Notes: generated by a model not told the origin, from the letters alone. 64,000 nt of DNA from Deltaproteobacteria bacterium (GCA_029262455.1 JAJCZJ010000117.1:1-64000), one strand, 5' to 3'; positions 18,354 to 27,648 are shown, counted from the first letter of the stretch. A program made the numbers and translations.

Positions 18354-18549
18354 CTAGCAGCCTGTTGGATAAACCGGACACGCGAGGCAAAGGCCAGTCT
18401 CGCGTCACCGCTGCGTCGGCAAATCATCAACAATAGCTTTGCCGTGCCACCGACCTGCGCCAAGGATTCGGTGGGCAAGCCGGCTCGCCCTGCTGTGCCA
18501 CGGCAATCGTCATTTTCGCTTGCGCGTCGGTGTTTCAAGGGACTGCTAA
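18354..18549. repeat. Intergenic MITE-like element with facing terminal repeats and internal palindromes
   Basis: The non-coding gap between the epimerase and GT4 genes is bounded by imperfect copies of one motif pointing inward: TAGCAGCCTGTTG on plus from 18355 and TAGCAGTCCCTTG on minus from 18548, each followed by an AC-CG-GACGCG-like tail. Inside are a second inverted pair (18439-18450 with 18495-18506, 11 of 12 positions) and a perfect 7-bp pair (18447-18453 with 18468-18474). The epimerase stop codon lies inside the right-hand copy. No ORF of credible quality is present. A further single copy lies at 24418-24447. Confidence 0.5.
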
Positions 18550-19526
18550 GCCCCTGGCGCATTGCGCTGTGATGCAAAACAACGCCGCAGCGCTTCGAAG
18601 ACCGGCACTTGCGGGTGCCACTCGAGCTCCGCGCGCGCGCGCGCCCCATCGAACCGGGCGCTTCGCAGCGTGCGATCCACTTGATGGCGAGTCAACGGCG
18701 CCTTCTTGCCAACCAGTCGCGCCGCGCCTTCGACCAACGACGCAGCCGTCCGAACGAGCCCGGGCGGGACATACACCGGACGCCAAGACTGCCCGCTGGC
18801 CTGCAGAAACATCCGCGCGTAATCCGCCTGTCGGACATGCTCGTCGACAATCGTATAGATCCTGCCGATGGCCCGTTCGTTGCCAGCAGCTAACACGAGC
18901 GCGTCCGCGACGTTCTCAACGAACGCCATCGGCATCAGATAGTCCGGGCTCGCTAGGACCACCCTAAACGGACCTGCCGCGACCGATCTCCGCGCCAAGG
19001 GCACCTTCCGGCCCGGCCCAAAAATCAGACCGGGGCGGACGATCGTCACCGGAGCACCGCGGGTGATCGCCGCCTGCGCGACCTGATCGGCCTCGAGCTT
19101 CGAGCGCGCGTAGAACCCTCGGTCCTCAGCCCCAGCCTCGAGCGCGCTGTCCTCGTTCACCGCCGCATTGTCGCTCGGCACGTCGTATACGCTCAACGAA
19201 CTCACGTGAACAAAGTGGCTCACGCCGGCGCGCTCGCTCGCCTCGATCAAAGCCCCGGTGCCCGCCACGTTGACGGCGAAGAACTCTTCCCACGGCCCTT
19301 GCGTCGAAACCCTCGCGCCGGCATGGATCACCCGATCGACACCGTCCAACGCGGCATCGAAGGTCGATGGATCCGAGAGATCCCCTTTCACCGCCTCGTC
19401 GGCTACATCCGGCGCGGCGCTGGGATCGCGAACCAAGGCTCGGACGCTCTGCCCACCGACCTTCTTCAGTTGGCGCACGACCGCCGAGCCGAGAAACCCG
19501 GTGGCCCCGGTGACGAGCGTCCTCAC
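18546..19526 (-). CDS. NAD-dependent epimerase/dehydratase (3-beta-HSD-like extended SDR)
   Basis: This 326-residue extended SDR has the nucleotide-binding VTGATGFLGSAVV at the N-terminus, the active-site triad region VHVSSLSVYD, and YARSKLEADQ with the catalytic Tyr and Lys. In this context it would reduce or epimerise a nucleotide sugar. It starts at GTG 19526, overlapping the oxidoreductase stop as GTGA. The substrate cannot be read from sequence. Confidence 0.85.
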   Translation of the reverse strand: MRTLVTGATGFLGSAVVRQLKKVGGQSVRALVRDPSAAPDVADEAVKGDLSDPSTFDAALDGVDRVIHAGARVSTQGPWEEFFAVNVAGTGALIEASERAGVSHFVHVSSLSVYDVPSDNAAVNEDSALEAGAEDRGFYARSKLEADQVAQAAITRGAPVTIVRPGLIFGPGRKVPLARRSVAAGPFRVVLASPDYLMPMAFVENVADALVLAAGNERAIGRIYTIVDEHVRQADYARMFLQASGQSWRPVYVPPGLVRTAASLVEGAARLVGKKAPLTRHQVDRTLRSARFDGARARAELEWHPQVPVFEALRRCFASQRNAPGA

Positions 19527-20599
19527 GCTGTCGCTACCGCACTCTCGGCAACCGAAATGCCCGCCGCTTCGAGGATCTCGTCATACCACGACACGACATC
19601 GACACCCTCTTGGGAACTCACCGGTGGTTCTCCACCAGCCGCTAGGCTCGCGTAAAGCGCTTCTAAATGCGCTCCGATCCCTGGGTAGAATTTCTGCTTG
19701 CCGGAAACATACGCAACTGTATTGGCCACCGTCGAACCGACCAGCTGACGAGCCTCATCCAGGTTCGGCCAGACCTTGCCCACCAGTTTCGGCAACTTGC
19801 GGGTACGCTTCTCGAGATAAGTCATGTTGTTTAAGTTGACTTCGATTGTCCCCTCGGTCCCACGCAAGATCAGTCGGTTTGCGAACGGCTGCGCTCTCAC
19901 AGACATCGTCACAGACGCCAGGCAGCGCTCCCCTTCCGCAATGACGCGAACTTCCGAGAGCATTCCGGCCGCAATCTCCGTCGCAATCACTGAAAACCGC
20001 TTCGCCGGTCCAGCAAAGCGTCGCATCAAATACAGCGGATGCGACGCCAGGTTGTGCAGGATGCCCCCCGGCAGGTTGACGCGCCAGTCGTCGCTCGGCT
20101 GGAGCATCTTCTCGGCCTCGCCAACCTCCGCTCCCTGAAACACATCGACGCCGACCAACTCGCCAAGCGCTCCACTTTCGACGGCCTTCACTGCCCGCTG
20201 CACCACCGGATCGAAAAAGCGATTGTGATCGACAGAAACCCAACACCCGGCAGCAGCTGCTGCCGCGACGACCTGGTCGGCCTGCGCCGCCGTCATCGCC
20301 AACGGCTTCTCCACCAGCACGTTCACTCCCCCGGCGAGCAATTCCATCGCTACCGGAGCATGGGTCGGCGGTGGAGTCAGGATATGCGCGACATTGGGCT
20401 TAGCCTCGGCAATGAGCTGCCCGATGCTACTGAATCCCGCAAGCGAACTCCCCGCAACAAAAGCCGACCGAGCGGCGTCGTCCACATCGACGACGCCGAC
20501 GATTTCAACCTGTTCGATGCGCTCGAGGTAGCTCCGATGCACCCGAGCGATTCGCCCACAACCGACTAGTGCGACACGCACCCGTCCCGATGCTGTCAC
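19523..20599 (-). CDS. Gfo/Idh/MocA family NAD(P)-dependent oxidoreductase
   Basis: This 358-residue protein has the Rossmann start VALVGCGRIARVHRSYL, the family motif VEKPLAMT with the catalytic Lys, and DHNRFFDP at the domain boundary, followed by the alpha/beta dimerisation domain. Such enzymes oxidise or reduce sugars, for example UDP-GlcNAc(A) 3-dehydrogenases that feed DegT aminotransferases, and a DegT gene lies upstream. It starts at GTG 20599 in a GTGA overlap with the preceding epimerase, so the three genes form a tight cassette. Confidence 0.9.
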   Translation of the reverse strand: MTASGRVRVALVGCGRIARVHRSYLERIEQVEIVGVVDVDDAARSAFVAGSSLAGFSSIGQLIAEAKPNVAHILTPPPTHAPVAMELLAGGVNVLVEKPLAMTAAQADQVVAAAAAAGCWVSVDHNRFFDPVVQRAVKAVESGALGELVGVDVFQGAEVGEAEKMLQPSDDWRVNLPGGILHNLASHPLYLMRRFAGPAKRFSVIATEIAAGMLSEVRVIAEGERCLASVTMSVRAQPFANRLILRGTEGTIEVNLNNMTYLEKRTRKLPKLVGKVWPNLDEARQLVGSTVANTVAYVSGKQKFYPGIGAHLEALYASLAAGGEPPVSSQEGVDVVSWYDEILEAAGISVAESAVATA

Positions 20600-21594
20600 G
20601 CGGCGCCGCGCCAGCGGTCATTGTTACTCAACCACTTGGCGTTATTGTAGAGATCGCCTCGAAAGTCACTGACACTGCCGCTTCGCAGCAAGCCGTGAAC
20701 CTCGGTAATTGCGTCATCAACCGTGCGTTGGCCGCGAAAGCCGAAAGCGTTCCGGATCTTCTCGAAGCTGACCCGGTAGCTCCGCTTATCGAAGTCGCCC
20801 TGTCCGTACTCGACCACTGTCCCCGACACCTGGGCAGCAACCTTCTCAGCGACTTCCCCAATCGTGAAGTTCTCTTCGTCGGTGCCCACATTGAAGACAC
20901 CTCCCGCAGCGGCCGGTGACTCATAGGCGGCGATGAAAGCTTCAGCGGCGTCTTGAACGTGCAGGTGGGGACGCCATTGGTCCGCACCCTGAACGCGAAC
21001 CTTGCCCTCAGTCACCGCACAAGCGGTCATCGTGTTCACCATCAAATCGAAGCGCATTCGTGGGGACACCCCGCAGACGGTCGACAGGCGCAAGATCACC
21101 GCCTCGACATCGTCCTGTCCCAAGAGATAGTCCTCGGACATGATCCTCGTCCGTGCATAAAGCGAGACCGGATTTTGTCGAGAGTCCTCGTACAGGAAGT
21201 TGTCACCATTGGCGCCATACACACTGCAAGAAGATGCGAACACGACCCGTTGCACCCCGAACTCTTTGCAAACCGCCACCGTGTCGCGTGTCGACTCGTA
21301 ATTGATCTGCATGGTCTTCTGGGGGTACAGCTCGCACGCCGGATCACCCACCAGCGCGGCCAACGCGATCACTCCGCTCGCCCCATCGAGCGCTGCCCCG
21401 AGGTCACCCCGGCTACAGATGTCGCCCTCGATTATCTCGAGGCGTGGGTTGTCCCGGACCGCGGCAAGACCACCGTCGCCGTACACGAAGCTATCGAGGA
21501 GTCGAACCGAATAGCCGCGGTCTAAGAGTTTGCGCGTTAGGTGAGAGCCGACGAAACCGGCGCCCCCTGTAACTAGGATGATATCCCCCATCAT
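20596..21594 (-). CDS. NAD-dependent epimerase/dehydratase with YxxxR in place of YxxxK
   Basis: This 332-residue extended SDR has VTGGAGFVGSHLTRKLL at the start and VFASSCSVYG as the Ser region. The active-site tyrosine lies in SLYARTRIMSED, where the usual lysine is arginine. A C-terminal epimerase part includes FNVGTDEENFTIGEVA. It likely acts on an NDP-sugar. The Lys-to-Arg change could lower activity, or homologs may share it; I cannot tell. The ATG pair at 21594/21591 is the start; upstream lies a 97-bp gap after the sugar transferase. Confidence 0.85.
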   Translation of the reverse strand: MMGDIILVTGGAGFVGSHLTRKLLDRGYSVRLLDSFVYGDGGLAAVRDNPRLEIIEGDICSRGDLGAALDGASGVIALAALVGDPACELYPQKTMQINYESTRDTVAVCKEFGVQRVVFASSCSVYGANGDNFLYEDSRQNPVSLYARTRIMSEDYLLGQDDVEAVILRLSTVCGVSPRMRFDLMVNTMTACAVTEGKVRVQGADQWRPHLHVQDAAEAFIAAYESPAAAGGVFNVGTDEENFTIGEVAEKVAAQVSGTVVEYGQGDFDKRSYRVSFEKIRNAFGFRGQRTVDDAITEVHGLLRSGSVSDFRGDLYNNAKWLSNNDRWRGAA

Positions 21595-21691
21595 TTCTTG
21601 TTCCCCTTTCCCCCTCGGTAACAGGATGAATCTCGGATACTACCGCAAACACTCCGAATCGGCCCACGAAGCATTATCCCCATAACGCTTT

Positions 21692-23095
21692 TCACCCAGC
21701 CGCAGAGACGCGCCGAGTGACCGTAGTCGATTGCTCCCCATTTCGCGGTTCACCATTCAGTAAATCACTTAGTGTAGGTACGACCCTATATTCAACCCCA
21801 ACTTTTTGGCAGGTGTCGACAACTTCCGCCACGCCGTGCTCCGACAGGTCTGATACGCAGATAAATACTGCCTCAATTCCGTTCGCCGATACAGCCAATG
21901 GAACCTCCGCGGCTCCCCCCAAAATGCGAATGCCATGAATCAAGGAGCCCCAGCGTTCCGGACTTTCATCAATAAAACCTACCGGTCGGTACGGACAATC
22001 CGGATCATCCAGTAAAGCTCTCACGACCTGTTCGCCGCCCATTCCTGCTCCTACCACCAGGGCCTTGTCCCGGTGCCTACGGCCTCTATGTGTTCTCGCA
22101 CGCGCTATCGTACGCAAAACATACCTCAACGCCGCCAATAACAACACAACAATCGCAGAATCCATCACAAACACGGATCTCGGAAACGACTGGAATCCAA
22201 TGAAGAAGGTCAGGCCACCGGCGATGAGGGCGCTGCTAGCCACGGCCTTGACCAAGGCCAGAAGATCCCAGAGTCCAAAATAAGCCAGGACACCTTGGTA
22301 GGCACCAAAATACGCCAACGCCGCTGACCGCACGATCAGTGTAATCAAAAGCGGAAAGACAAAAAATTGAGTCCGCTGTGGCCACGCGAACTCGTTTCGG
22401 ATCATGAACGCGAAGTAACATGACAGGACCACGATGCAGGCGTCGAGTACGAAGAGAGCGATTCGATAGCGGCGCCGCCAAAGAAATTTCGCTTTGATCG
22501 CTCCCGACATGACCGCCCAAACACCGCGTACCAGCAAGCTCATGTCTCCGGAGAAGCTCGCGCCCTTGACGTATTCGAGATCCCGCGTGAGCTTTTCGGG
22601 CAAGATGTGGTCGACGTAATAGCGCTCGGTATCCTTGAGTCCTTCGGGGTAGCTCTCCAGCTCGTCGCGCCCCATGATCTGACTCGGGCCCAGCATTCCC
22701 GGCCGAACCGACAGGACACCCCGCTGCTCGTCATCGTAAAACTCGACGAAGTACGGGTCCTCTGGTCGCGGTCCGATCAGGCTCATTTCGCCGACCAGCA
22801 CATTGATCAGCTGCGGCAGCTCATCGATTTTGAACCACCGCAAGATCTGGCCGACCCGCGTGACCCGCGGGTCACGCTTGGTGGTCAGCCTGGAACCCAT
22901 CTTATAGGCGCCTTGCACCATCGTTCGGTACTTGAATATCCGAAACAGCCTCCCGCCCAAGCCGACGCGCTCCTGCCGAAAAAAGACCGGCCCCGAGCTA
23001 TCGAGCTTGATGAGGCACGCAATCAGGATGAGCACCGGCCCAGCGAGGAGTAGCCCGACGGCGGCAACCAGTATATCGACGAGTCGTTTCGACAT
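21692..23095 (-). CDS. Sugar-phosphate transferase fused to a C-terminal 4-TM/CoA-binding-like module (reversed domain order)
   Basis: Residues 1-200 form a bacterial sugar transferase (monotopic phosphoglycosyl transferase): re-entrant hydrophobic start [34 protein letters not shown], the catalytic Asp-Glu in KIDELPQL, and [10 protein letters not shown]. Residues 210-340 contain about four membrane segments. Residues 345-450 form a Rossmann-like domain ([31 protein letters not shown]) as in the N-terminus of WbaP/CapD proteins. Normally the 4-TM/Rossmann part precedes the transferase; here it follows. The enzyme would load the first sugar phosphate onto undecaprenyl phosphate. ATG 23095 is the only good start. 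Confidence 0.85.
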   Translation of the reverse strand: MSKRLVDILVAAVGLLLAGPVLILIACLIKLDSSGPVFFRQERVGLGGRLFRIFKYRTMVQGAYKMGSRLTTKRDPRVTRVGQILRWFKIDELPQLINVLVGEMSLIGPRPEDPYFVEFYDDEQRGVLSVRPGMLGPSQIMGRDELESYPEGLKDTERYYVDHILPEKLTRDLEYVKGASFSGDMSLLVRGVWAVMSGAIKAKFLWRRRYRIALFVLDACIVVLSCYFAFMIRNEFAWPQRTQFFVFPLLITLIVRSAALAYFGAYQGVLAYFGLWDLLALVKAVASSALIAGGLTFFIGFQSFPRSVFVMDSAIVVLLLAALRYVLRTIARARTHRGRRHRDKALVVGAGMGGEQVVRALLDDPDCPYRPVGFIDESPERWGSLIHGIRILGGAAEVPLAVSANGIEAVFICVSDLSEHGVAEVVDTCQKVGVEYRVVPTLSDLLNGEPRNGEQSTTVTRRVSAAG

Positions 23096-23130
23096 GAGTA
23101 GGTGAGAATCGTTCGGTTCAGTCTTTCGGT

Positions 23131-24285
23131 TCAGCGCCGATTCTGGCGGAGGATTTCGGTTACTTGGGCGGCCACGAAGTCAACTTGATGGTCGCTGAGG
23201 CCTGGATAAAGTGGCAGTGAAATCATTCGCTGCCACTGCTTTGATGCCTCGGGTAGCGACTTGTCATTGTACCCATACTTTTCACGGTAGTAACTATGAA
23301 CGTGCAACGGAATGAAGTGGACGCTGGTGCCCACCCCAGCTGCGTTTAGCTTCTCGATCACCTCGTCGCGGTGGATGCTGAGACGATCGTGCTCCATCCG
23401 TACGATGAATAGGTGCCAGGCATGGTCGACTTCAGGCCTACAAGTCGGCAACTCCAGGGCATCGCAATCTGCCAACGCCAGCCGATAGCGAGCGACAATT
23501 TCTCGGCGGCGCTGTTGCAGCTCATCGAGCCGGCGCAGTTGCACCAAGCCGATCGCTGCGGCGATGTCCGTCATGTTGTACTTGAAGCCGGGGTACGCCA
23601 CGTCGTAACGCCAAGATCCACCCGTACCGTACCGCTTCCACGCATCGCGACTCATCCCGTGCAAACGGCGCATCTGGATACGGTTCGCCAGCTCCTCATC
23701 AGCAACCGACACCATACCGCCTTCACCAGTCGTCAGGTTCTTGGTCGCATAAAAGCTGAACACAGTCAGCTCACTCACCGAGCCAATCTTCCGCCCACGA
23801 TACGCCGCTGGAATCGCATGCGCCGCATCTTCCATCACGCGCAAAGAACGACTCTCGGCCAGCGAATGCACCGCGTCCATGTCGCACGGATGTCCAGCCA
23901 TATGAACTGGCACGATCGCCTTCGTACGAGGGCCGCACTTGCGGGCTGCGTCTTCGACATCAATATTCAACGTGTCGGGCTCGCAATCGACCAGAATCGG
24001 CGTCGCTCCGGCGTGGATGACCGTCGATCCAGTTGAAGCAAAGGTGATGGTCGGGACCAACACCTCGTCGCCGGGTTCGAGATCCATCGCATCGAGTCCA
24101 AGATGGAGCCCTGCGGTCGCCGAGCTGACGGCTACGGTATGGCGGGCATCCACCCGCGCCGCGAATTCTTCTTCGAACTGGCGGGTTCGCGGCCCCATCG
24201 TCAGCCACCCCGAGCGGAGGGTGTCGACCACTTCGGTCAGCTCGTCTTCGGTCACGGACGGCTTGTAAAACGGTATTGGTTCCAT
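23131..24285 (-). CDS. DegT/DnrJ/EryC1/StrS family PLP-dependent aminotransferase
   Basis: This 384-residue protein (from ATG 24285) has the family start IPFYKPSVTEDEL, SSATAGLHLGLDA, EDAAHAIPA and the PLP-binding lysine in FSFYATKNLTTGEGG (Lys182). It converts a keto-sugar nucleotide to an amino sugar. The keto-sugar may come from the neighbouring oxidoreductase and epimerases. An in-frame GTG five codons upstream (24300) is a possible alternative start. Function class is certain, sugar unknown. Confidence 0.92.
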   Translation of the reverse strand: MEPIPFYKPSVTEDELTEVVDTLRSGWLTMGPRTRQFEEEFAARVDARHTVAVSSATAGLHLGLDAMDLEPGDEVLVPTITFASTGSTVIHAGATPILVDCEPDTLNIDVEDAARKCGPRTKAIVPVHMAGHPCDMDAVHSLAESRSLRVMEDAAHAIPAAYRGRKIGSVSELTVFSFYATKNLTTGEGGMVSVADEELANRIQMRRLHGMSRDAWKRYGTGGSWRYDVAYPGFKYNMTDIAAAIGLVQLRRLDELQQRRREIVARYRLALADCDALELPTCRPEVDHAWHLFIVRMEHDRLSIHRDEVIEKLNAAGVGTSVHFIPLHVHSYYREKYGYNDKSLPEASKQWQRMISLPLYPGLSDHQVDFVAAQVTEILRQNRR

Positions 24286-24417
24286 ACGTCGCTGAGACAC
24301 ACCTCGTTCTAGTCGTGGATGTCAACGAAAACGGCGAACTAAACGCCGATCGCTATTGCAGGCTGACAGCCGTCCATTGAAAAGCAGGCACTCGTGAAAG
24401 AACATCAGGATTTTCAG

Positions 24418-24447
24418 CGCGTCTCCGTTTTTGCAACGGGCTGCTAG
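24418..24447 (-). repeat. Single copy of the TAGCAGCC dispersed repeat at the GNAT gene's stop
   Basis: A 30-bp stretch matches the left end of the element at 18354-18384 in opposite orientation, about 26 of 31 aligned positions, with the shared core CAACRGGCTGCTAG. The TAG in it is the stop codon of the gene ending at 24444. The rest of the gap 24286-24443 shows only a 6-bp TGAAAA/TTTTCA pair. Confidence 0.4.
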
Positions 24448-25343
24448 GGAGTGGCTCCCAAATCTCCGCCCTCTTCGGCAAAACGCAATAGACCTGTCGC
24501 CTTTCGCCAGAATCCCCCGTCTGGACCGCGCTCGTCCCCAAAACCGTGCACAATGCGGCGCAAGGTTGACGACCCCAACGCCGTGCGCAACCAGGGATGA
24601 AAGACCACGCGTTGACGGATCTCCTCGTTTCGAAATCCCATGCTGAACTTGAACTGGTCAAGCGCGCCGACCGGTTCTAGAGACTCGAGACCGAACGTAA
24701 TTTTCGGCACCTTTCGATTGCACAGCATCTCCTCCGTACACGAGTAGATGAGAGCATTGTTGGGATAAGCGTTGAGTAGGTCGGAACGCGATCGTGCCAG
24801 CAAGAACTCGACCGGGCCGTCCGAGAAACTGACCGTGACTAGAAACGCCGCCATCTCCTGCCCGACAAAGGCCGCCCAACCTTCCATCCCGGGAGTAGCC
24901 GCTGCCTCGCTCCAATACCGCTCCCACGCATCTCCCACCAACTTCGGATCACGTCCTTGGCGGGCCATCGTGTCGCGGTCCGCGTCCGCACCCAGTTGCG
25001 CGATCTCCTGGAAATCAACTCGCCGGACCTCACAACGTTTGAGGCCGCGTCGGACTTTGCTGCGTACGTTGCCGCTCAGCTTGTTCAGTCCAAACTCGAG
25101 ATCGTCACAGACGATCTGGTAGCTGAGCTTGCCCCCGCCGCCAAGTGGAGCCGGAAAACGAACTCCGTACACTCCACCAGCGGCAAAGAGCTGCTCGAAG
25201 ACATCATTCTCCGGCACTAGCGGTTGATGCGTTGGCAGACTCAATAGGAAGCCCCGCCCCGCCTCGTACCAATGAACTCCACCAGCGGCCAACACTCGGT
25301 TTCCTGTCGCCTCGAGAAACCTCGCAAAGGCTTCGGCGCTCAT
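24444..25343 (-). CDS. GNAT/FemAB-like acyltransferase (Acetyltransf_6 type)
   Basis: This 299-residue protein contains LSGNVRSKVRRGLKRCEV, a pattern typical of FemAB-related or CelD-like GNAT enzymes. It also has a C-terminal GNAT half with MAAFLVTVSFSDGPVEFLLARS and YPNNALIYSCTEEML. These enzymes acylate amino sugars or ligate amino acids. Sitting beside the DegT aminotransferase, N-acylation of its product is a reasonable guess. The start is ATG 25343. The stop lies within a dispersed repeat. Confidence 0.7.
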   Translation of the reverse strand: MSAEAFARFLEATGNRVLAAGGVHWYEAGRGFLLSLPTHQPLVPENDVFEQLFAAGGVYGVRFPAPLGGGGKLSYQIVCDDLEFGLNKLSGNVRSKVRRGLKRCEVRRVDFQEIAQLGADADRDTMARQGRDPKLVGDAWERYWSEAAATPGMEGWAAFVGQEMAAFLVTVSFSDGPVEFLLARSRSDLLNAYPNNALIYSCTEEMLCNRKVPKITFGLESLEPVGALDQFKFSMGFRNEEIRQRVVFHPWLRTALGSSTLRRIVHGFGDERGPDGGFWRKATGLLRFAEEGGDLGATP

Positions 25344-25401
25344 GCCATCGTCCTCAATGGCGCACGAGAAGCGCGCCGAATGTCGAGCCGATCACCTTGG
25401 A

Positions 25402-26901
25402 CTAAGCAGCTTGCGCCGTCATCACGCCCTCGCCCGAGAAGTACCGGCGGATCAGCGAGGCGGACAAACCTATCAGCAGATAGAAGAAGATCAGGTCGAA
25501 GAGATCGGCGAATAAGCTGAAGACGAGAAATGTCATCAGGCCAATGCGCGTAGCGTGGACTAGCCAGTCGGTACCGTCGGCCCTCGCCCAGGCCATCGCT
25601 CCCTCGTGAGCAACGATCGCGTTCAGCTGACGCGTCGTTACGTAAAAGAGTGTCAGATACAGCAACAGAGTTACAATGCCCCCCTCGGCCAAGGCCTTTA
25701 AGTAAGCGTTGTGCGGCGCTGCCGCCGATCGCACCGGGTCGGTCAAAAATCGCTTGTAGGACCAGTTGCCGAGCCCAACTCCTAAGATGGGAGCCTGAGA
25801 CCAAATCTTTACTCCAATTCCATACGTGTACTGACGCTTTCGAATGGACCCACTACCCTCCAGGTCCGAAGACTCCGAGACACCAGGCAAGTTCGTGAGG
25901 CGCTCGAGCGCCTCCGGAGGTACAACCTGAGAGATCAGCATGCCGCCAACAATGACGGTCGCAACACCATAGACCAGTCCGCGCGCACCCTGCCGCCGGC
26001 GCACAAACAACAATGCGGTGGCGACCGCTAAGCCAACGACACCACCGCGTGAAGCCGAAAGAAAGACTGTGACCACCATCAACAGCACCAACACGAACGC
26101 GATCCCGCGGTAGCGCATGCGTCGGTTGCTCTGCAGGTACTCCCAAATGAAGATCAGACCCAGCGTCGCAAACATCGCCAATCGGTTCGGATTCTGCGCC
26201 GCTTCCAGCAGCACAGCGGAACCGCCACCGCGGTAGTCCGCCACCTCCGAACGCCCAGCCCCTACGAGTGCCGCCGACGATCCACTCCACGCACTCAAGA
26301 CAGCCAGCGCGACAAAAATGCCCGCAATCGTCCGGATCTCCCCTGGTCGTCGCACAAAGAAGGCGAAAAACACCAGGAACATCCCGCGCGAAACCATCAG
26401 CCTCATGGGATCTTGTCCGCGCACTCTCAACCCGAGTTCAGCCTGCTCGCGGTAATCCACACTGTTCCAGGCCCCTGAAATGATTAGAGCCAAGGTCAGC
26501 AGGCCGACCAACTGCACTTGTCGATTGCGCAGGAAGCCCCAATCGCTGTCCCGGTAGATCTGATAGACAAGCAACAGTGCCAGGAACAACCCCAGCAAGT
26601 TGTTGATCGTCAGAAGACCACTGCCCGGAGGGATGAGGGTTTCAACATACGCTGCTAGGCCGGTACGCTGATATCTCCGCGAACCGTACTGCACCATCAA
26701 CAGCGTCAAGATCGTCGCGACTCCCCAATGGGGCCGACCGCCGATGACGATCAACGCGGTGCCGATGATTAGCGCACTCAGAACACCAGATGGCCCTAGC
26801 GCTAACGCGGCGAGGAGAACCAGACTCATCCCCGCGATCGGCAACAACCACGATCCGAGGGGCGACTCCGATCCAGGCTGTGGAAGTGTCGTCCCAGCCA
26901 T
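25402..26901 (-). CDS. O-antigen ligase/polymerase family membrane protein (Wzy-like)
   Basis: This 499-residue protein has 11-12 hydrophobic segments and a large periplasmic loop before PHNAYLKALAEGGIVTLLLYL, the Wzy_C signature with its conserved His. The loop also holds GVGLGNWSYKRFL. In a Wzz/Wza locus this is most likely the repeat-unit polymerase rather than a lipid A ligase, but sequence alone does not separate the two. The ATG at 26901 lies 12 bp after the CpsD-like gene. Confidence 0.85.
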   Translation of the reverse strand: MAGTTLPQPGSESPLGSWLLPIAGMSLVLLAALALGPSGVLSALIIGTALIVIGGRPHWGVATILTLLMVQYGSRRYQRTGLAAYVETLIPPGSGLLTINNLLGLFLALLLVYQIYRDSDWGFLRNRQVQLVGLLTLALIISGAWNSVDYREQAELGLRVRGQDPMRLMVSRGMFLVFFAFFVRRPGEIRTIAGIFVALAVLSAWSGSSAALVGAGRSEVADYRGGGSAVLLEAAQNPNRLAMFATLGLIFIWEYLQSNRRMRYRGIAFVLVLLMVVTVFLSASRGGVVGLAVATALLFVRRRQGARGLVYGVATVIVGGMLISQVVPPEALERLTNLPGVSESSDLEGSGSIRKRQYTYGIGVKIWSQAPILGVGLGNWSYKRFLTDPVRSAAAPHNAYLKALAEGGIVTLLLYLTLFYVTTRQLNAIVAHEGAMAWARADGTDWLVHATRIGLMTFLVFSLFADLFDLIFFYLLIGLSASLIRRYFSGEGVMTAQAA

Positions 26902-26913
26902 CCCTTAATGCCC

Positions 26914-27639
26914 CTACAAAAGCGCCTGAATGGTCGCCGGGACGTAAGACTTTTGCCGGTTCAGGACGACCCCAAAGATTCGAGCACCCACGCGGTCGAG
27001 TGCGCGCTTGGCGTTCTCCGCATCAACCACGGGCGTCTCATCGGCGCGAACGACCAAAATCACTCCGTCCACCTTCGGACCCAGAACGCTTACATCCGCG
27101 TACCGATTGACTGGCGGCGCATCGATGATCACGAAATCAAAGTTCGGTGTCAGCTCCGCGATCGCCGTGATAATCGCCTCGCAATCGACGATACCCGGGC
27201 GATCGCCGGCCGTCACGATCGACAGGTTGACGTCTCCTAATCGCTTGACCAGCGTCTCCGGACTCGCCTCACCTGCCAAATAGTCCGACAAGCCTGGGCC
27301 ATCGGCGAGTGGGAGCATGCGCGAAAACGAAGGCGATCGCATGTTCGCCTCAACCAACAAGACGCGGGTGTCGCCCTCCGACGAAAGAGCCTTCGCCAAA
27401 CCTACCGCAACACGCGTCGTACCCTCGCCATGCCGAGTTGCGGTCACGACGATCGTGTGGACCTCTGAATAGCTCGGGGTGAAGAGCAAACTCGCCCGCA
27501 AGCGCCGATAATCATCCTCTTCGCTTCCATCCGGCGGTCTGTATGCCGCCACTGGATGTCCATTCGTCTCGACATCCCGGTCGCGCCGGACCTCACGGTC
27601 TCTCTCGGCGCGCTTCAACGCATCGTAAATTTTGCTCAC
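26914..27639 (-). CDS. CpsD/BY-kinase-like P-loop ATPase with degenerate Walker motifs
   Basis: The 241-residue protein starts VSKIYDALKRAE, the typical N-terminus of EPS-associated tyrosine autokinase relatives. The Walker A region reads RHGEGTTRVAV, so the essential Lys of GEGKS/T is replaced by Thr. Walker A' reads LLVEANMRSPS instead of LLIDADLRRP. Walker B (FVIIDAPPV) is intact. The C-terminus lacks the usual tyrosine cluster, having a single Tyr near the end. It probably binds the Wzz protein but may not be a kinase. The start is GTG 27639 with a G-rich ribosome-binding site. Confidence 0.8.
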   Translation of the reverse strand: MSKIYDALKRAERDREVRRDRDVETNGHPVAAYRPPDGSEEDDYRRLRASLLFTPSYSEVHTIVVTATRHGEGTTRVAVGLAKALSSEGDTRVLLVEANMRSPSFSRMLPLADGPGLSDYLAGEASPETLVKRLGDVNLSIVTAGDRPGIVDCEAIITAIAELTPNFDFVIIDAPPVNRYADVSVLGPKVDGVILVVRADETPVVDAENAKRALDRVGARIFGVVLNRQKSYVPATIQALL

Positions 27640-27648
27640 AGCTCCCCC

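Noticed and set aside
18350..18649. 99-codon minus-strand frame across the 18336-18545 gap
   Set aside because: It overlaps the end of the epimerase in another frame and contains inverted repeats rather than protein-like sequence.
18354..24447. 6.1-kb composite transposon bounded by inverted repeats
   Set aside because: A further copy of the same motif at 18548 explains the pairing locally, there is no transposase, and no target-site duplication is visible; a dispersed repeat is simpler.
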